Shown: positions 44,213 to 54,043, numbered from the stretch's first letter. The stretch is DNA of 64,000 bases from an uncultured Nitrospiraceae bacterium (GCA_903822005.1 CAIJNL010000002.1:124001-188000); one strand, 5' to 3'. The notes: generated by a model not told the origin, from the letters alone. Numbers and translations are program-made.

Positions 44213-44372
44213 GTGTGCGCCTCCTCACATATCAATTAGAATTGGCCCTCGATGCCGTGTTCTGTCCAGCACCTGTGCATCTGACAAGGCAAGCCTTCTA
44301 TTATGAATGTAGGCATGTTCAGGTTGATTGTCAAGATATGACGGAATCAAAGGTTATCTGGGTAGTGCCGGC

Positions 44373-44394
44373 AAGGGGCGCTTCCGCCCCTTTT
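44373..44394 (+). terminator. GC-rich hairpin with T-run
   Basis: An 8-bp stem AAGGGGCG/CGCCCCTT with a CTTC loop followed by TT. The T-run is on the plus strand, where no gene is seen upstream; on the minus strand it lies 48 bp after the stop of the winged-helix gene and may still act as its terminator. Confidence 0.45.
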
Positions 44395-44441
44395 AGAATT
44401 TATCAATACGTTAGCTGCGCGTCCAGACAGTGAAAAAAAGG

Positions 44442-45182
44442 TTACGACATCCCGCTCCACATTATTTTATCCGCGTCATCCTTCGGTTTTGCCTTTTCCA
44501 CCTCTTGAGACGCTTTCTTTTGTGCGGCCTCTTTCTGTTTCAATGCTTTTAAGCGCTCAATATAGTTGATATGATTGTCGGGCGGAGTAACACCCTTGAC
44601 AAAGGCCTTTGCAAGGACCATAGTGGGATTGCTCAGGGGTTCCGGCTTTTCTTTATATTGCAACGCAAGTATGTCAATCGTAGAAATGACCTTGCTAAGT
44701 CCATACAGGGATATAAAACCTTCAAGTGCGGCATTGTCTACCTCCGCGTAAGGAGTGGCCCTGGCTACATCGCCCAGCATATCAGAAGATAAAAGCAGAC
44801 CATCACCCGTAAGCTCTTTTATGACCTGTTTCAATTTTCCCTGTTCCCTGCCAGGCGCTGAAGTGTCACCCAGTTTGCCTTTTATACTGCCTGAAATTAT
44901 CCTGTATGAAAAATCCGTATCGGTTATGTCTTTTTGCTCAATAAAACCTTTGATCAGGAGCTGGTTCTTGGCCTCCTGCGTTTCTATCCAGCCGAGTCCA
45001 GTCTCCAGTTCCGCCTCATCTGTTTTTTTAGTTATCCAACCTCCGGCACCTGTACCGGAAACCGCCCACTTTAGCAGATGGGACAAGAGAACAGCCGACG
45101 TAATACTGCCTGTAATTATTGACAGCGATGGGTGGTAATATGATGCTTGTCCGACTGATTTCAATATCTCATCAGGTTTCAT
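44442..45182 (-). CDS. Winged-helix (DnaD/phage replication protein-like) protein, tandem copy 1
   Basis: A 246-aa protein whose first 80 residues follow the winged-helix pattern of phage replication and DnaD-like proteins: ITGSITSAVLLSHLLKWAV, GGWITKKTDEAELETGLG, then TQEAKNQLLIKGFIEQ. The rest is helical with a Lys-rich, low-complexity tail (KQKEAAQKKASQEVEKAKPK). I call only a probable DNA-binding fold; its role is unknown. GAGG precedes the ATG at 45182. It is about two-thirds identical by eye to the gene at 45270-46013. Confidence 0.65.
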   Translation of the reverse strand: MKPDEILKSVGQASYYHPSLSIITGSITSAVLLSHLLKWAVSGTGAGGWITKKTDEAELETGLGWIETQEAKNQLLIKGFIEQKDITDTDFSYRIISGSIKGKLGDTSAPGREQGKLKQVIKELTGDGLLLSSDMLGDVARATPYAEVDNAALEGFISLYGLSKVISTIDILALQYKEKPEPLSNPTMVLAKAFVKGVTPPDNHINYIERLKALKQKEAAQKKASQEVEKAKPKDDADKIMWSGMS

Positions 45183-45269
45183 TATGACCTCTTTCCGGTT
45201 GCCCAAAATCTGTATCGCTATTGCGTTTTATTGTCAGCATTACAGGCAGCCTCAAAACCAGTGCAATCC

Positions 45270-46013
45270 TCACATTCCTTTCCACGGGGAATTAATCTCC
45301 TCCTCTTCACCGGAAGCAGTATCCCTCTTTGCTTTTTCAGGCTCTTTTTTCAATTGAATTTCCATCGCTTTCAGTGCCCTGAGGCGTTCAAAATAGCTGA
45401 CATGATTTTCGGGTAGAACAACGCCCTTTATAAAGGCCTTGGCCAGTATCATGGTAGGATTATTTATGGAAACCGGCTTCTCCCTGTACTGAGCGGCAAG
45501 TATGTCAAGTGTGGAAATGACGCTGCTGAGTCCATAAAGAGAGATAAAACCCTCAAGCGCAGTATTGTCTACCTCCGCGTAAGGCGTGGCTCTGGCTACA
45601 TCGCCCAGCATATCAGAAGATAAGAGCAGACCGTCTGCCGTTAGCTCCTTTACGATCTTCTTGAATTTTCCCTGCAGTTTGCCGACCGCAACAATATCGC
45701 CAAGATGCTCTTTCATATTGTCAGAATTTATCCTATATGAAAAATCCGTATCGTTTATGTCCTTTTGCTCGATAAAACCTTTGGTCAGAAGCTGGTTCTT
45801 GGCCTCCTGCATTTCTATCCAGCCAAGCCCTGTTTCCAGTGCTGCCTCATCTGTTTTTTTCGTTATCCAGCCTTCGGCATCCCTGCCAGAGACCGACCAT
45901 TTCAGCAATTGGGACATAAGAATAGCTGACGCAATGCTGCCTGTAATTTTGGTTAAAGAAGGGTAATATGAAGATGATTTCCCGGCTTCTCTCAAGATTT
46001 CATCAGGTTTCAT
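45270..46013 (-). CDS. Winged-helix (DnaD/phage replication protein-like) protein, tandem copy 2
   Basis: A 247-aa paralogue of the next gene downstream, with the same start (MKPDEIL), the same winged-helix block (GWITKKTDEAALETGLGWIE) and the same central block SSDMLGDVARATPYAEVDN. The C-terminal tails differ. The copies are 87 bp apart and in the same orientation, a recent tandem duplication. No phage genes surround them, so they look like a domesticated or lineage-specific family. Confidence 0.65.
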   Translation of the reverse strand: MKPDEILREAGKSSSYYPSLTKITGSIASAILMSQLLKWSVSGRDAEGWITKKTDEAALETGLGWIEMQEAKNQLLTKGFIEQKDINDTDFSYRINSDNMKEHLGDIVAVGKLQGKFKKIVKELTADGLLLSSDMLGDVARATPYAEVDNTALEGFISLYGLSSVISTLDILAAQYREKPVSINNPTMILAKAFIKGVVLPENHVSYFERLRALKAMEIQLKKEPEKAKRDTASGEEEEINSPWKGM

Positions 46014-46298
46014 AGTTTTCCTTTCTTATCAAAATTGGTTCATGGAATATATGCTGCATCATTATATCATATTTATTTGCTTAATGAGTCACCATGGCGA
46101 GCCTTCCTTTGCGGGCCGCGTCCTTAAAGCGGAGTGCCTTATTGTGCATGATGTCAAAAAAGTATAATATTAAAAGTAAAGGCAATAGGGAAACAATTTT
46201 GAAACCTTTTATAATTTCAGCACCGGACTCTTTGAGTCTCTGAGCACTATTGAACCATAACTCTTGGCCGACAGCCGATTATTAAAGGGGGATTTCAT
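46014..46298. other. Gap between winged-helix and DUF4197-like genes
   Basis: A 285-bp divergent gap, AT-rich near 46150-46210. TATAAT at about 46163-46168 is a possible plus-strand -10. There is a short palindrome GACTC-TTT-GAGTC at about 46227-46239. GAGCCTTCCTTTGCGGG near 46098 faintly resembles the MITE family but is too short to call. Confidence 0.35.
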
Positions 46299-47018
46299 AT
46301 GACTGGACGTATAATCATCACAACAGTGTTGCTTCTTTTCATCTCATGCCAGGTCAATGCCGGGTTGCTGGACGATGTCTTGAGCACTAAGGGCCAGACT
46401 TCCGCGAAAGGACAGGATGATAAAACAACTGCATCGGGACTCAAGGAAGCTCTCTCAATAGGCACAAAGAATGCGGTCAATTATGTGTCCAAAACCGACG
46501 GCTACTTTGGCAACAGTGCGATCAAGATATTGATGCCCGAAAAGATACAGAAAGCTGCGGACCTTATCGCTAAAGTCGGGTACCAGAAGGAAGTTGACGA
46601 CTTTGTCCTCAGCATGAACAGGGCGGCTGAAAAGGCGGCCCCAAAAGCCGTGGACATATTTGTAGATGCCATAAAGAAAATGACTTTTGACGATGCGAAA
46701 AAAATACTTGGCGGCGGCAATACGGCGGCGACGGATTTTTTCAGGGACAAAACCAGAACCACACTTTTTGGGCAGTTTCAGCCTGTAGTTACGGACAGCA
46801 TGAGCAAGGTCGGGGTTGCCCAGTCATATAAAAAGATGACGGCCGGATATGATAAAGTGCCGTTCATGAAAAAAGAGGACATTGATCTCGACCATTATAT
46901 AACAAACAAGGCCCTTGACGGTCTTTTCTATATGGTCGCGGAGGAAGAAAAAAAGATAAGGACCAATCCAGCGGCACAGGTCACCGATCTTTTGAAGAAG
47001 GTGTTTGGCGGCAAATAA
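46299..47018 (+). CDS. DUF4197-family secreted protein
   Basis: A 239-aa protein with a signal peptide (1-21; CQVNAG), and the DUF4197 body: GLKEALSIGTKNAVNYVSKTDGYFGN, LMPEKIQKAADLIAKVGY, FVLSMNRAAEKAAPKA, and a C-terminal DHYITNKALDGLFYMVAEEEKKIR. The Cys in the signal region (ISCQ) might instead be a lipobox. The family is periplasmic or outer-membrane and of unknown function. It is expressed alone. Confidence 0.85.
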   Translation: MTGRIIITTVLLLFISCQVNAGLLDDVLSTKGQTSAKGQDDKTTASGLKEALSIGTKNAVNYVSKTDGYFGNSAIKILMPEKIQKAADLIAKVGYQKEVDDFVLSMNRAAEKAAPKAVDIFVDAIKKMTFDDAKKILGGGNTAATDFFRDKTRTTLFGQFQPVVTDSMSKVGVAQSYKKMTAGYDKVPFMKKEDIDLDHYITNKALDGLFYMVAEEEKKIRTNPAAQVTDLLKKVFGGK

Positions 47019-47214
47019 CTGGGAGTCTTGAAAGGAGCTCTGCCCTTTCGGCTTTTAAAGACCGATGAAGATGCCGGTTTGCTTTCTTTGTATTGAAAGC
47101 ATTTTAATAAAATAATCGCATTTTTGCGTATATTGCGGTTTTCGAGCGATCATGTTCAGGCTTATCAGGAAATCGTTCCAGTGACTGCTACTAATCATGA
47201 CGGAGGATTCAAAA

Positions 47215-47853
47215 ATGTCCAAATGCGGCACTACCATCAACCGTATCTTTTGTTTTGGCCGGAATTATCTTGAGCATATCCACGAACTCTCGAACGCCGT
47301 GCCCACAGTACCCCTTATTTTCATGAAGTCGCCCTCATGCGTAGTTGAGCCGGGCGAACCGATCCATTTCCCAAAACATGGAAACGAGCTGCACCAGGAA
47401 GTCGAGATCGTGGTCAGGATCGGCCGCGAGGGAAAGGCAGCTACAGAAAAAGATGCGCTTGTACTTATTGACTCCATCAGCGTCGGCCTGGATTTGACCC
47501 TGCGCGATGTTCAGGACACGCTAAAGAAAAAGGGGCATCCCTGGGAAATTGCGAAATCTTTTGACCAAAGCTCTCCCTTGGGCACTTTTGTTCCTTATGA
47601 TGAATCAGTGGACCTTAAGAACATCTCCTTCGGGTGCAAGATTAACGGGGTACAGAAGCAGAAAGGGAACACCCGTGACATGATGTTCAGCACAGCGCAA
47701 CTGCTCGTTGAATTGAGCAGGGTATGGAAGCTGCTGCCGGGCGACATAGTATACACCGGAACTCCTGCGGGCGTCGGTCCAGTAAAGATCGGCGACATTA
47801 TCGAGATCGAAAGCGATCTTACCGGTTCATTCTCGTGGAGCGTTGTCGATTAA
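47215..47853 (+). CDS. Fumarylacetoacetate hydrolase family protein (acylpyruvase-like)
   Basis: A 212-aa FAH-fold enzyme. The metal-binding acidic residues are in HQEVEIVV and GLDLTLRDVQ, and the C-terminal GTPAGVGPVKIGD block is typical of the FAHD1/YcgM acylpyruvase and oxaloacetate decarboxylase group. It cleaves or decarboxylates small beta-diketo or oxo acids. I chose the ATG at 47215 with GGAGG eight bases upstream over one at 47197. It converges with purL with only 10 bp between the stops. Confidence 0.9.
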   Translation: MSKCGTTINRIFCFGRNYLEHIHELSNAVPTVPLIFMKSPSCVVEPGEPIHFPKHGNELHQEVEIVVRIGREGKAATEKDALVLIDSISVGLDLTLRDVQDTLKKKGHPWEIAKSFDQSSPLGTFVPYDESVDLKNISFGCKINGVQKQKGNTRDMMFSTAQLLVELSRVWKLLPGDIVYTGTPAGVGPVKIGDIIEIESDLTGSFSWSVVD

Positions 47854-47863
47854 CCAAAAAGAA

Positions 47864-50800
47864 TTAGCTGCCTTCGCACCACTCCCGGGCATTCTGGAAC
47901 ATCCTGAGCCATGGCGATACCTTGAGGTTTTGTTTCATGGACTCAGGCATCCAGGCCCAGTTCCATTTAAGGGCTGTGCGTTCCGGATGCGGCATTATGG
48001 CAAAATGACGGCCATCCGGAGAGCAGAGCCCAGCGATTCCTTGCGGCGAACCGTTCGGGTTGAAGGGATATACTTCGGTGGCTGACCCGCTGTCGTCCAC
48101 ATAGCGCACAGGCACAAGATTTTTGCTCAAAATTTCATCATAAACCGCCTTGTCAGGGAAATGAGCATGCCCCTCGCCATGAGAAACCCAAATGCCAAGA
48201 ACAGAATCCTCCATACCCTTTAGCATGATGGCCGGGCTTTTTTCGATGCGAACAGTTACAAAGCGCGACTCGAAGCGGCCCGAGAGATTATGAATGAAGC
48301 GGGGCTGCCTCTCATCAGAAATACCGCGCCACGGAATCCACCCCAGAAGCGCCATCAGCTGGCAGCCGTTGCATACACCTATGCTGAAAGTATCCGGCCG
48401 CCGATAAAATGCATCGAACTGTTCCGAAAGATTCTTGTTAAACCGTATTGCGCCGGCCCAGCCTTTGGCCGAATCCATCACGTCCGCATAACTGAAACCG
48501 CCGACCAGAGCGACACCCCTGAAACGGTCAAGGGTAATCCTGCCTGATAAAAGATCTGTCATGGTCACATCCCAGGGATCAAATCCCGCGTTATAAAAAG
48601 CGGCCGCCATCTCCCTGTCGCTGTTGCTGCCCTCTTCCCTGATTATTGCTGCAAGAGGTTTATTTTTTCCCGCCAATATCCTGTCAGGCGTGGGAGCTAC
48701 TTCAAAAGAGAGCGCATAAGCCGGCCCCGGCCTGTCGTATATGGCCCGTTTTTCCTGCTTTACGCAGTCAGGATTTGCCTGCAACAAATCGATCCTGTGG
48801 CTCGTCTCTTCCCAGATGTCCCGAAGAACACGCATGTCTTCATCAAGGACTTTTTCGCCCCCATTCTTTATAACGATCCGCTTATCAATGACCGTTGATC
48901 CGATAATGGCAACAGGAACATCGAATTTCTTAAAGGTGTCTAATATCTGTTTTTCGACATCGGGCGCATATTCGACAACGAGCCCCAGCTCTTCGGCAAA
49001 AAGGATCGATAATGCCTCTTCCGTCGTCCCGCTCCCCGACCCGGTATTCTCAAGTTGTACATCGATTCCGCAGTTTCCGGCAAATGCCATTTCGAGCAGA
49101 GTGGTTATAAGGCCCCCGTCACTGCGGTCATGTCCACCGATTATCAGTCCCCCGGCAATAAGCTGCTGCACAGCATTAAAAGCGCGCTTAAGCAATGCCG
49201 TGTCTTCCACATCAGGAGATACACTGCCTGTCTGACCGTAGCACTGGGCGAGCGCAGAACCGCCGAGCCGGTAACGCCCTTCTCCAAGATCAACATACAA
49301 CAGCCGGCTGGAACCAGGCCTCTTGATATCCGGCGTAACCACTTTATTTACATCAGGACATGTAACGTAGGCAGATATTACGAGGGTCCCGGGTGACTTT
49401 ACCAGTTCATGCTCCCCTGAAGGATGCGTGACGCGCGCTGCCATCGAAAGACTGTCTTTGCCTCCGTCCAAAGCCATTCCAAGGTCTATCATCATGCTGC
49501 TCATTGCGAGGGCGGCGTCATACATTCCGACCCCCTCACCCTCAAGCTTCGGCGCCCACATCCAGTTGCCGGAACAGCGTATGTCTTCGACAGAGCTAAT
49601 CTTTGCCCAGACCATATTTGTTAAAGCTTCTCCAACGCTCAGCCTTGCCATGGCGGCAGGATTGATCAGGCTTTTTATCGGCTGTTCTCCTATCGCGATT
49701 GCCGCACCCGTGACCCCAAGATGGCTTTGAGCTATTACCGCAACATCGGAAACCGTAAGCTGCAGTGGGCCGGTGCATTGCTGGCGGGCAATAAGTCCTG
49801 TTACTGAACGGTCAACCTTGCTGGTGAGAAAACGCTTGGAGCCAACAGAGACCAGCCTCAGCACACGGTCAAGGGCCTCACGTATTGTTATAGAAGGAAG
49901 ATCGAGCGGCCTGATCGTCTGCGGATTGCGCCTCATTTCAAAGGTCTTGCGCGGCATGTCTCCGAGCACTTTTGAAAGATCGAGATCCACAGGCGCCTCT
50001 ATGCCCCCATGCGCTTCTGAATCGAATAATACAATGCGGCCATCGCCGACAATGTCGCCGATCACGGCATACGGCACCTTCTCGCGGTCGCAAAGCGATC
50101 TGAAAAGCGGCTCCTTCTCCTTATAGATCAGTAGTGCGTCCTGCTCCTGATATTCGGCCCCCCAAATTTCGAGGACAGAAAGGGTCTTGTCTCCCAGTTG
50201 TATAGCGCGGAGATTTATCCTGCCTCCGGCAGGATAAACTATCTCCTTTACAACATTGCAATTCCCGCCCGCGCCCTGATCATGTATGCTCCTGATCGGA
50301 TTGCCGTCATCGAGTTCCACGCATGCACGTATCACTCTGTTCACCTTTTGCTCCATCTCCGCATCGCCTCGCTGCACAGCATTGAAATCCAGTTCCTCCA
50401 CATTTTCACCCTGGATCATGCTCGATGCCGCGCCGCCGCCCATGCCAATGCGATAAGCCGGTCCGCCAACCTTGACTACCACCATACCGATCCTGGGCTC
50501 GTCCTTGGTGATATGCTTTGCATTCATCTGCCCTACCCCGGACGTAAACATTATCGGTTTGATCCATTCGCGGCGCTCGCCGTTCGGCAGGGTCAGGCCG
50601 AATGAGCGTGTGAACCCCTGAATAAGCGGCTCTCCGAATTTATTGCCGTAGTCGGACGCTCCATTGCTGGCATCTATCTCGATACGCAGCGGCGACGCCA
50701 GATTTGCGGGATAAACATAATCCTTGCTTTCCCATGGCAGATCGTATCCGGGTATGTTCAGATTCCCTACACAATAGGCCGCAGTGCCGGCGACTACATG

Positions 50801-51841
50801 GCTTCCCCTTCCGGTGGCATGGACATCACGTATCCTTCCGCCCGTGCCGGTCTCTGCACCAGGGAATGGCGCTACACCTGAAGGGAAATTATGGGTCTCT
50901 GCAGTGAAGAGAATATGGTTCTCAACGTTTTTTTCGAGCATGGGTGTCGGAACTCCCGGCTTTTCGGGCATCAGCGTCTTGATCCTGCAGCCTCTGATGG
51001 CACTCGAATTGTCGTGAAATGCAACAACGCTGTTATTCGGATTGCGCTTGTAAGGCTCCTTGACGATCTGCATAAGTGTTTGAGTTGTCTCAATGCCGTC
51101 AATTACGAGCCGTCCCCCGAAGAACCAGTGACGCGAATGTTCGCTGTTGGACTGGCTCAGGTCAAAGCATTCGACATTAGTAGGGTTTCTCTTTATGTCA
51201 TTCACAAAAAGGTTGTAATAGTAGTTTATGTCCCAGTCATCAAGGCCCAGGCCCATCTTGCGGTTTATCTCCTCAAGGGCGGTCTTGCCTTTTTCGATGA
51301 GCGGCACATAATACGGAGGTTCGGGAATGATACCTGTCTCAAAGTTGATCAGTGGAGACGGATATGCGCATTCTGTCATGCGGTCATGAACAAGATCGTG
51401 AAAAACCTTTGCAACAGCCTTGTCAGAAAAGGCCCCGCTTCCGCCGATGAGAAGATAGCGCCGCGAACGCTCTATGCGGCTTATCTTCGAAAGCCCGCAG
51501 GCATGGCATATAGATACGGCATTTGTGGACCAGGCCGTCGAAAAATTCATGCGCGGCCCAACCTCGAACAGCACTGAATCGTCGCTCTGTTTTTTCCCGG
51601 CCGCCAGAAAGCTGACAGCTGAGAAGAGCTGAGGCTCAAAGGTCTCGGCCAGAAGCCACCTTAGGGTCTCGTGCTCTTGGCCGGTAAGTATTTCCGTGGT
51701 CTCAATGTTAAAGCAAAACTCCGTCTGGATATCAGATATCGCGGTCGGGATTGAGCTGTTGATCTGTAAAAGGAGCACATTTTTTTTGTAATCTGACAGG
51801 GCGGGGGTTCGGTAAAGATGGATCAGTTTATTTTGAGACAT
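47864..51841 (-). CDS. purL: Phosphoribosylformylglycinamidine synthase (long, single-chain)
   Basis: A 1325-aa full-length PurL of the type found in enterobacteria: N-terminal PurS-like part, two AIRS-type synthetase domains with ATP-binding loops (THNFPSGVAPFPGAETG and SLSMAARV-like), and a C-terminal class I glutaminase with the nucleophile in GVCNGCQLMALLG and the His-Glu pair in MPHPERTA. It converts FGAR and glutamine to FGAM in purine synthesis. Many bacteria split these domains into PurS, PurL and PurQ, so the fused form is a phylogenetic marker. Monocistronic. Confidence 0.97.
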   Translation of the reverse strand: MSQNKLIHLYRTPALSDYKKNVLLLQINSSIPTAISDIQTEFCFNIETTEILTGQEHETLRWLLAETFEPQLFSAVSFLAAGKKQSDDSVLFEVGPRMNFSTAWSTNAVSICHACGLSKISRIERSRRYLLIGGSGAFSDKAVAKVFHDLVHDRMTECAYPSPLINFETGIIPEPPYYVPLIEKGKTALEEINRKMGLGLDDWDINYYYNLFVNDIKRNPTNVECFDLSQSNSEHSRHWFFGGRLVIDGIETTQTLMQIVKEPYKRNPNNSVVAFHDNSSAIRGCRIKTLMPEKPGVPTPMLEKNVENHILFTAETHNFPSGVAPFPGAETGTGGRIRDVHATGRGSHVVAGTAAYCVGNLNIPGYDLPWESKDYVYPANLASPLRIEIDASNGASDYGNKFGEPLIQGFTRSFGLTLPNGERREWIKPIMFTSGVGQMNAKHITKDEPRIGMVVVKVGGPAYRIGMGGGAASSMIQGENVEELDFNAVQRGDAEMEQKVNRVIRACVELDDGNPIRSIHDQGAGGNCNVVKEIVYPAGGRINLRAIQLGDKTLSVLEIWGAEYQEQDALLIYKEKEPLFRSLCDREKVPYAVIGDIVGDGRIVLFDSEAHGGIEAPVDLDLSKVLGDMPRKTFEMRRNPQTIRPLDLPSITIREALDRVLRLVSVGSKRFLTSKVDRSVTGLIARQQCTGPLQLTVSDVAVIAQSHLGVTGAAIAIGEQPIKSLINPAAMARLSVGEALTNMVWAKISSVEDIRCSGNWMWAPKLEGEGVGMYDAALAMSSMMIDLGMALDGGKDSLSMAARVTHPSGEHELVKSPGTLVISAYVTCPDVNKVVTPDIKRPGSSRLLYVDLGEGRYRLGGSALAQCYGQTGSVSPDVEDTALLKRAFNAVQQLIAGGLIIGGHDRSDGGLITTLLEMAFAGNCGIDVQLENTGSGSGTTEEALSILFAEELGLVVEYAPDVEKQILDTFKKFDVPVAIIGSTVIDKRIVIKNGGEKVLDEDMRVLRDIWEETSHRIDLLQANPDCVKQEKRAIYDRPGPAYALSFEVAPTPDRILAGKNKPLAAIIREEGSNSDREMAAAFYNAGFDPWDVTMTDLLSGRITLDRFRGVALVGGFSYADVMDSAKGWAGAIRFNKNLSEQFDAFYRRPDTFSIGVCNGCQLMALLGWIPWRGISDERQPRFIHNLSGRFESRFVTVRIEKSPAIMLKGMEDSVLGIWVSHGEGHAHFPDKAVYDEILSKNLVPVRYVDDSGSATEVYPFNPNGSPQGIAGLCSPDGRHFAIMPHPERTALKWNWAWMPESMKQNLKVSPWLRMFQNAREWCEGS

Positions 51842-51991
51842 GTTATCTCCTGGATAATTAATTGTCTATGATTTTAGCATATTATCCGACTAACGGACAT
51901 TCCCTTTACAGAATGTATGTTAAAATAGCTTTTAATATCAGTTGCCTTAATCCTTGCCGGGGAGGATGCTCTTTCAGCCAATCCATCTGAT

Positions 51992-53662
51992 ATGAAACTC
52001 AGACTGACATCAGGCGAAGTTTTCCCGTTCAGGCCGGAAGATACGATCTTCTCGGCCCTGAAGCGTGCGGGCATATACCTCGCGGCCCCTTGTGGCGCAA
52101 AGGGCGCCTGCGGGAAATGCAGGGTCCGCATATTGGAAGGCGGATTCAGCACGGATGGATTTGCAAACCTTACTGCCAACGACAGATCATCAGGTATAGT
52201 GCTGGCCTGTATGACACGCCCCGAAAGCGACCTGTTGATAGAAGTTCCAAAGGAATCGCTGCTGGTTGTTGGCGACAGGATATCTGTTTCGGGCACAAAA
52301 GATCTTGCGAAATACCTGCAGTCTTATGGCGCGTATATAGACCCGATCGGGAAAACCGGGTCATATGGAATCGCGGTCGATATCGGCACCACTACGATAG
52401 TCGTATATTTCATTGATCTCAAAACAGGCAGCATAGTGGACATAGGTTCGACCTATAATTCACAGATACGGTTCGGAGACGATGTCATTACAAGGATCAT
52501 ATATGCCACTGAAGGCGGCGGCCTGCAGGAACTGAAGGACGCGGTGGTATCAGACATAAACGCCCTTATCAAGACCATCATGGAGCGGCACGATATAGGC
52601 CCATCCGAAATATCTGCAGCTGTGATTGCTGGAAACACTGTTATGTCACATATATTCTGGGGACTCGATACAGCTTCCATAAGAGAAGAGCCATATGACC
52701 CGTTGATGACGCGGTTTCCAATCTGGAAGGCCTCGACTGCCGGACTTTCGATGAATCCTGACGCGCAGGTTTATACGGTGCCATGTGTTGCGAGTTATGT
52801 GGGAGGCGACATAGTTGCAGGGGTCCTGGCATCAAAGCTGCACCTCAAAGAAGAGATAGCGCTCTTTATGGACATCGGCACCAATGGTGAAATTGTGATA
52901 GGCAATAACGAATGGCTTATGACAGCTGCCTGCTCAGCCGGGCCATGCTTTGAAGGAAGCGGAATCAAGTGCGGGATGAGGGCCACCACTGGCGCTATCG
53001 AGGCCGTAAGGATAGACCCTGTTACGCTCATTCCCTCCCTGAGCGTGATCGGGGAAGGAAGGCCTGTCGGAATATGCGGCTCGGGAATGATAGATGCCAT
53101 ATCAGAAATGCTTCTCACCGGCATCATCGATCAGAAGGGAAGACTAGTCGAGGGCCGGTCGGCCAGTACACGCCGTAGCGAAGACGGGCCGGAGTATGTG
53201 CTGTTCCACGACCATAAACTTCACAGGGACATTGTGCTGACCGAAGTCGACATAGAAAACATCCTGCGTTCAAAAGCCGCGATCTACGGAGGGATATCAA
53301 CGCTCCTGTCAGGCGCCGGCCTCTCCATGGATACTATCAACAAGGTCTATATAGCCGGAGGGTTTGGTAATTGCCTCGACGTGAAAAAGGCAATCATAAT
53401 CGGTATGCTGCCTGACATGCCCGAAGAAAAGTTCAAATTCCTCGGCAATACCTCGATCACAGGTGCATATATGTGCCTCATGTCCGCCAAACTGCGCAAT
53501 GATGCAGAGGTAATAGCCTCAAGGATGACTTATATAGAACTTTCTGTGTCAGGTATGTTCATGGAGGAATACATCTCGGCCCTGTTCCTGCCTCACACTG
53601 ACATGAATCTTTTCCCAACTGTGGCGGGTCTGCTGAAGAAACGGGAAGGGAGTAAATTTTGA
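51992..53662 (+). CDS. ASKHA-domain 2Fe-2S protein (RACo-like corrinoid activator, DUF4445)
   Basis: A 556-aa protein. The N-terminal ferredoxin domain has ligands in CGAKGACGKC plus a fourth Cys in VLACMTRP. A middle linker is followed by a C-terminal ASKHA ATPase region: IAVDIGTTTIVVYF, DIGTNGEIVIG, CSAGPCFEGSGI and IAGGFGNCLDVKKA. Proteins of this type use ATP to drive reduction of cob(II)alamin in methyltransferase systems. No corrinoid protein or methyltransferase gene is in the window. The ATG lacks its own ribosome site; a nine-codon frame upstream ends on it (ATGA). A strong terminator follows. Confidence 0.85.
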   Translation: MKLRLTSGEVFPFRPEDTIFSALKRAGIYLAAPCGAKGACGKCRVRILEGGFSTDGFANLTANDRSSGIVLACMTRPESDLLIEVPKESLLVVGDRISVSGTKDLAKYLQSYGAYIDPIGKTGSYGIAVDIGTTTIVVYFIDLKTGSIVDIGSTYNSQIRFGDDVITRIIYATEGGGLQELKDAVVSDINALIKTIMERHDIGPSEISAAVIAGNTVMSHIFWGLDTASIREEPYDPLMTRFPIWKASTAGLSMNPDAQVYTVPCVASYVGGDIVAGVLASKLHLKEEIALFMDIGTNGEIVIGNNEWLMTAACSAGPCFEGSGIKCGMRATTGAIEAVRIDPVTLIPSLSVIGEGRPVGICGSGMIDAISEMLLTGIIDQKGRLVEGRSASTRRSEDGPEYVLFHDHKLHRDIVLTEVDIENILRSKAAIYGGISTLLSGAGLSMDTINKVYIAGGFGNCLDVKKAIIIGMLPDMPEEKFKFLGNTSITGAYMCLMSAKLRNDAEVIASRMTYIELSVSGMFMEEYISALFLPHTDMNLFPTVAGLLKKREGSKF

Positions 53663-53665
53663 GAG

Positions 53666-53694
53666 CGGGTCCCGGCTGGCCGGGACCCGTTTTT
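53666..53694 (+). terminator. Intrinsic terminator after the ASKHA gene
   Basis: A perfect 10-bp stem CGGGTCCCGG/CCGGGACCCG with a CTGG loop and a following TTTTT run, three bases after the stop codon. Confidence 0.92.
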
Positions 53695-53700
53695 AGTTAA

Positions 53701-53901
53701 TTAGATTCTCTGGACGTTTTCAGCTTTTGGTCCTTTGGGGCCTTCGACCACATCAAAGCTGACAGCCTGGCCTTCAGCGAGTGTCTTGAACCCGTCGCCC
53801 TGAATTGCGGAATAATGGATGAACACATCACCACCGTCTTCCTTGGTAAGAAAACCAAAACCTTTTGACTCATTGAACCACTTTACCGTCCCCTTTGCCA
53901 C
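53701..53901 (-). CDS. Cold-shock domain protein (CspA family)
   Basis: A 66-aa single cold-shock domain with RNP1 (KGFGFLT) and RNP2-like (VFIHYSAI) motifs. It binds single-stranded RNA/DNA and works as an RNA chaperone. The true start is the GTG at 53901 (VAKGTVKWF), seven bases after AGGAGGTG; the ATG further upstream adds residues unlike the family. Confidence 0.95.
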   Translation of the reverse strand: MAKGTVKWFNESKGFGFLTKEDGGDVFIHYSAIQGDGFKTLAEGQAVSFDVVEGPKGPKAENVQRI

Positions 53902-54014
53902 GATACTGCACCTCCTGAGATAATGATTGATAGAAGCTGAGGAAGGATGCCATAAATAGTCCACAAAGCCTGCGTCTTTGCGGTTACAACAAAAACTCCC
54001 TAACTTCAGTCACT

Positions 54015-54043
54015 AGTATCGCACAGATAAGACAAAAGATCAA
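54015..54043 (-). promoter_or_regulatory. Promoter of the cold-shock gene
   Basis: On the minus strand TTGATC (54038-54043) and GATACT (54015-54020) are 17 nt apart, giving a leader of about 105 nt before the GTG. A leader of that length could carry cold-responsive structure, as in other csp genes (inference). Confidence 0.5.

Noticed and set aside
46096-46130. Possible fifth MITE-family fragment
   Set aside because: Only short matches (CTTCCTT, GCGTCCTTAA) to different parts of the family, without the diagnostic blocks or paired ends.
50891-51577. 228-codon plus-strand frame inside purL
   Set aside because: Shadow of purL with no motif or ribosome site.
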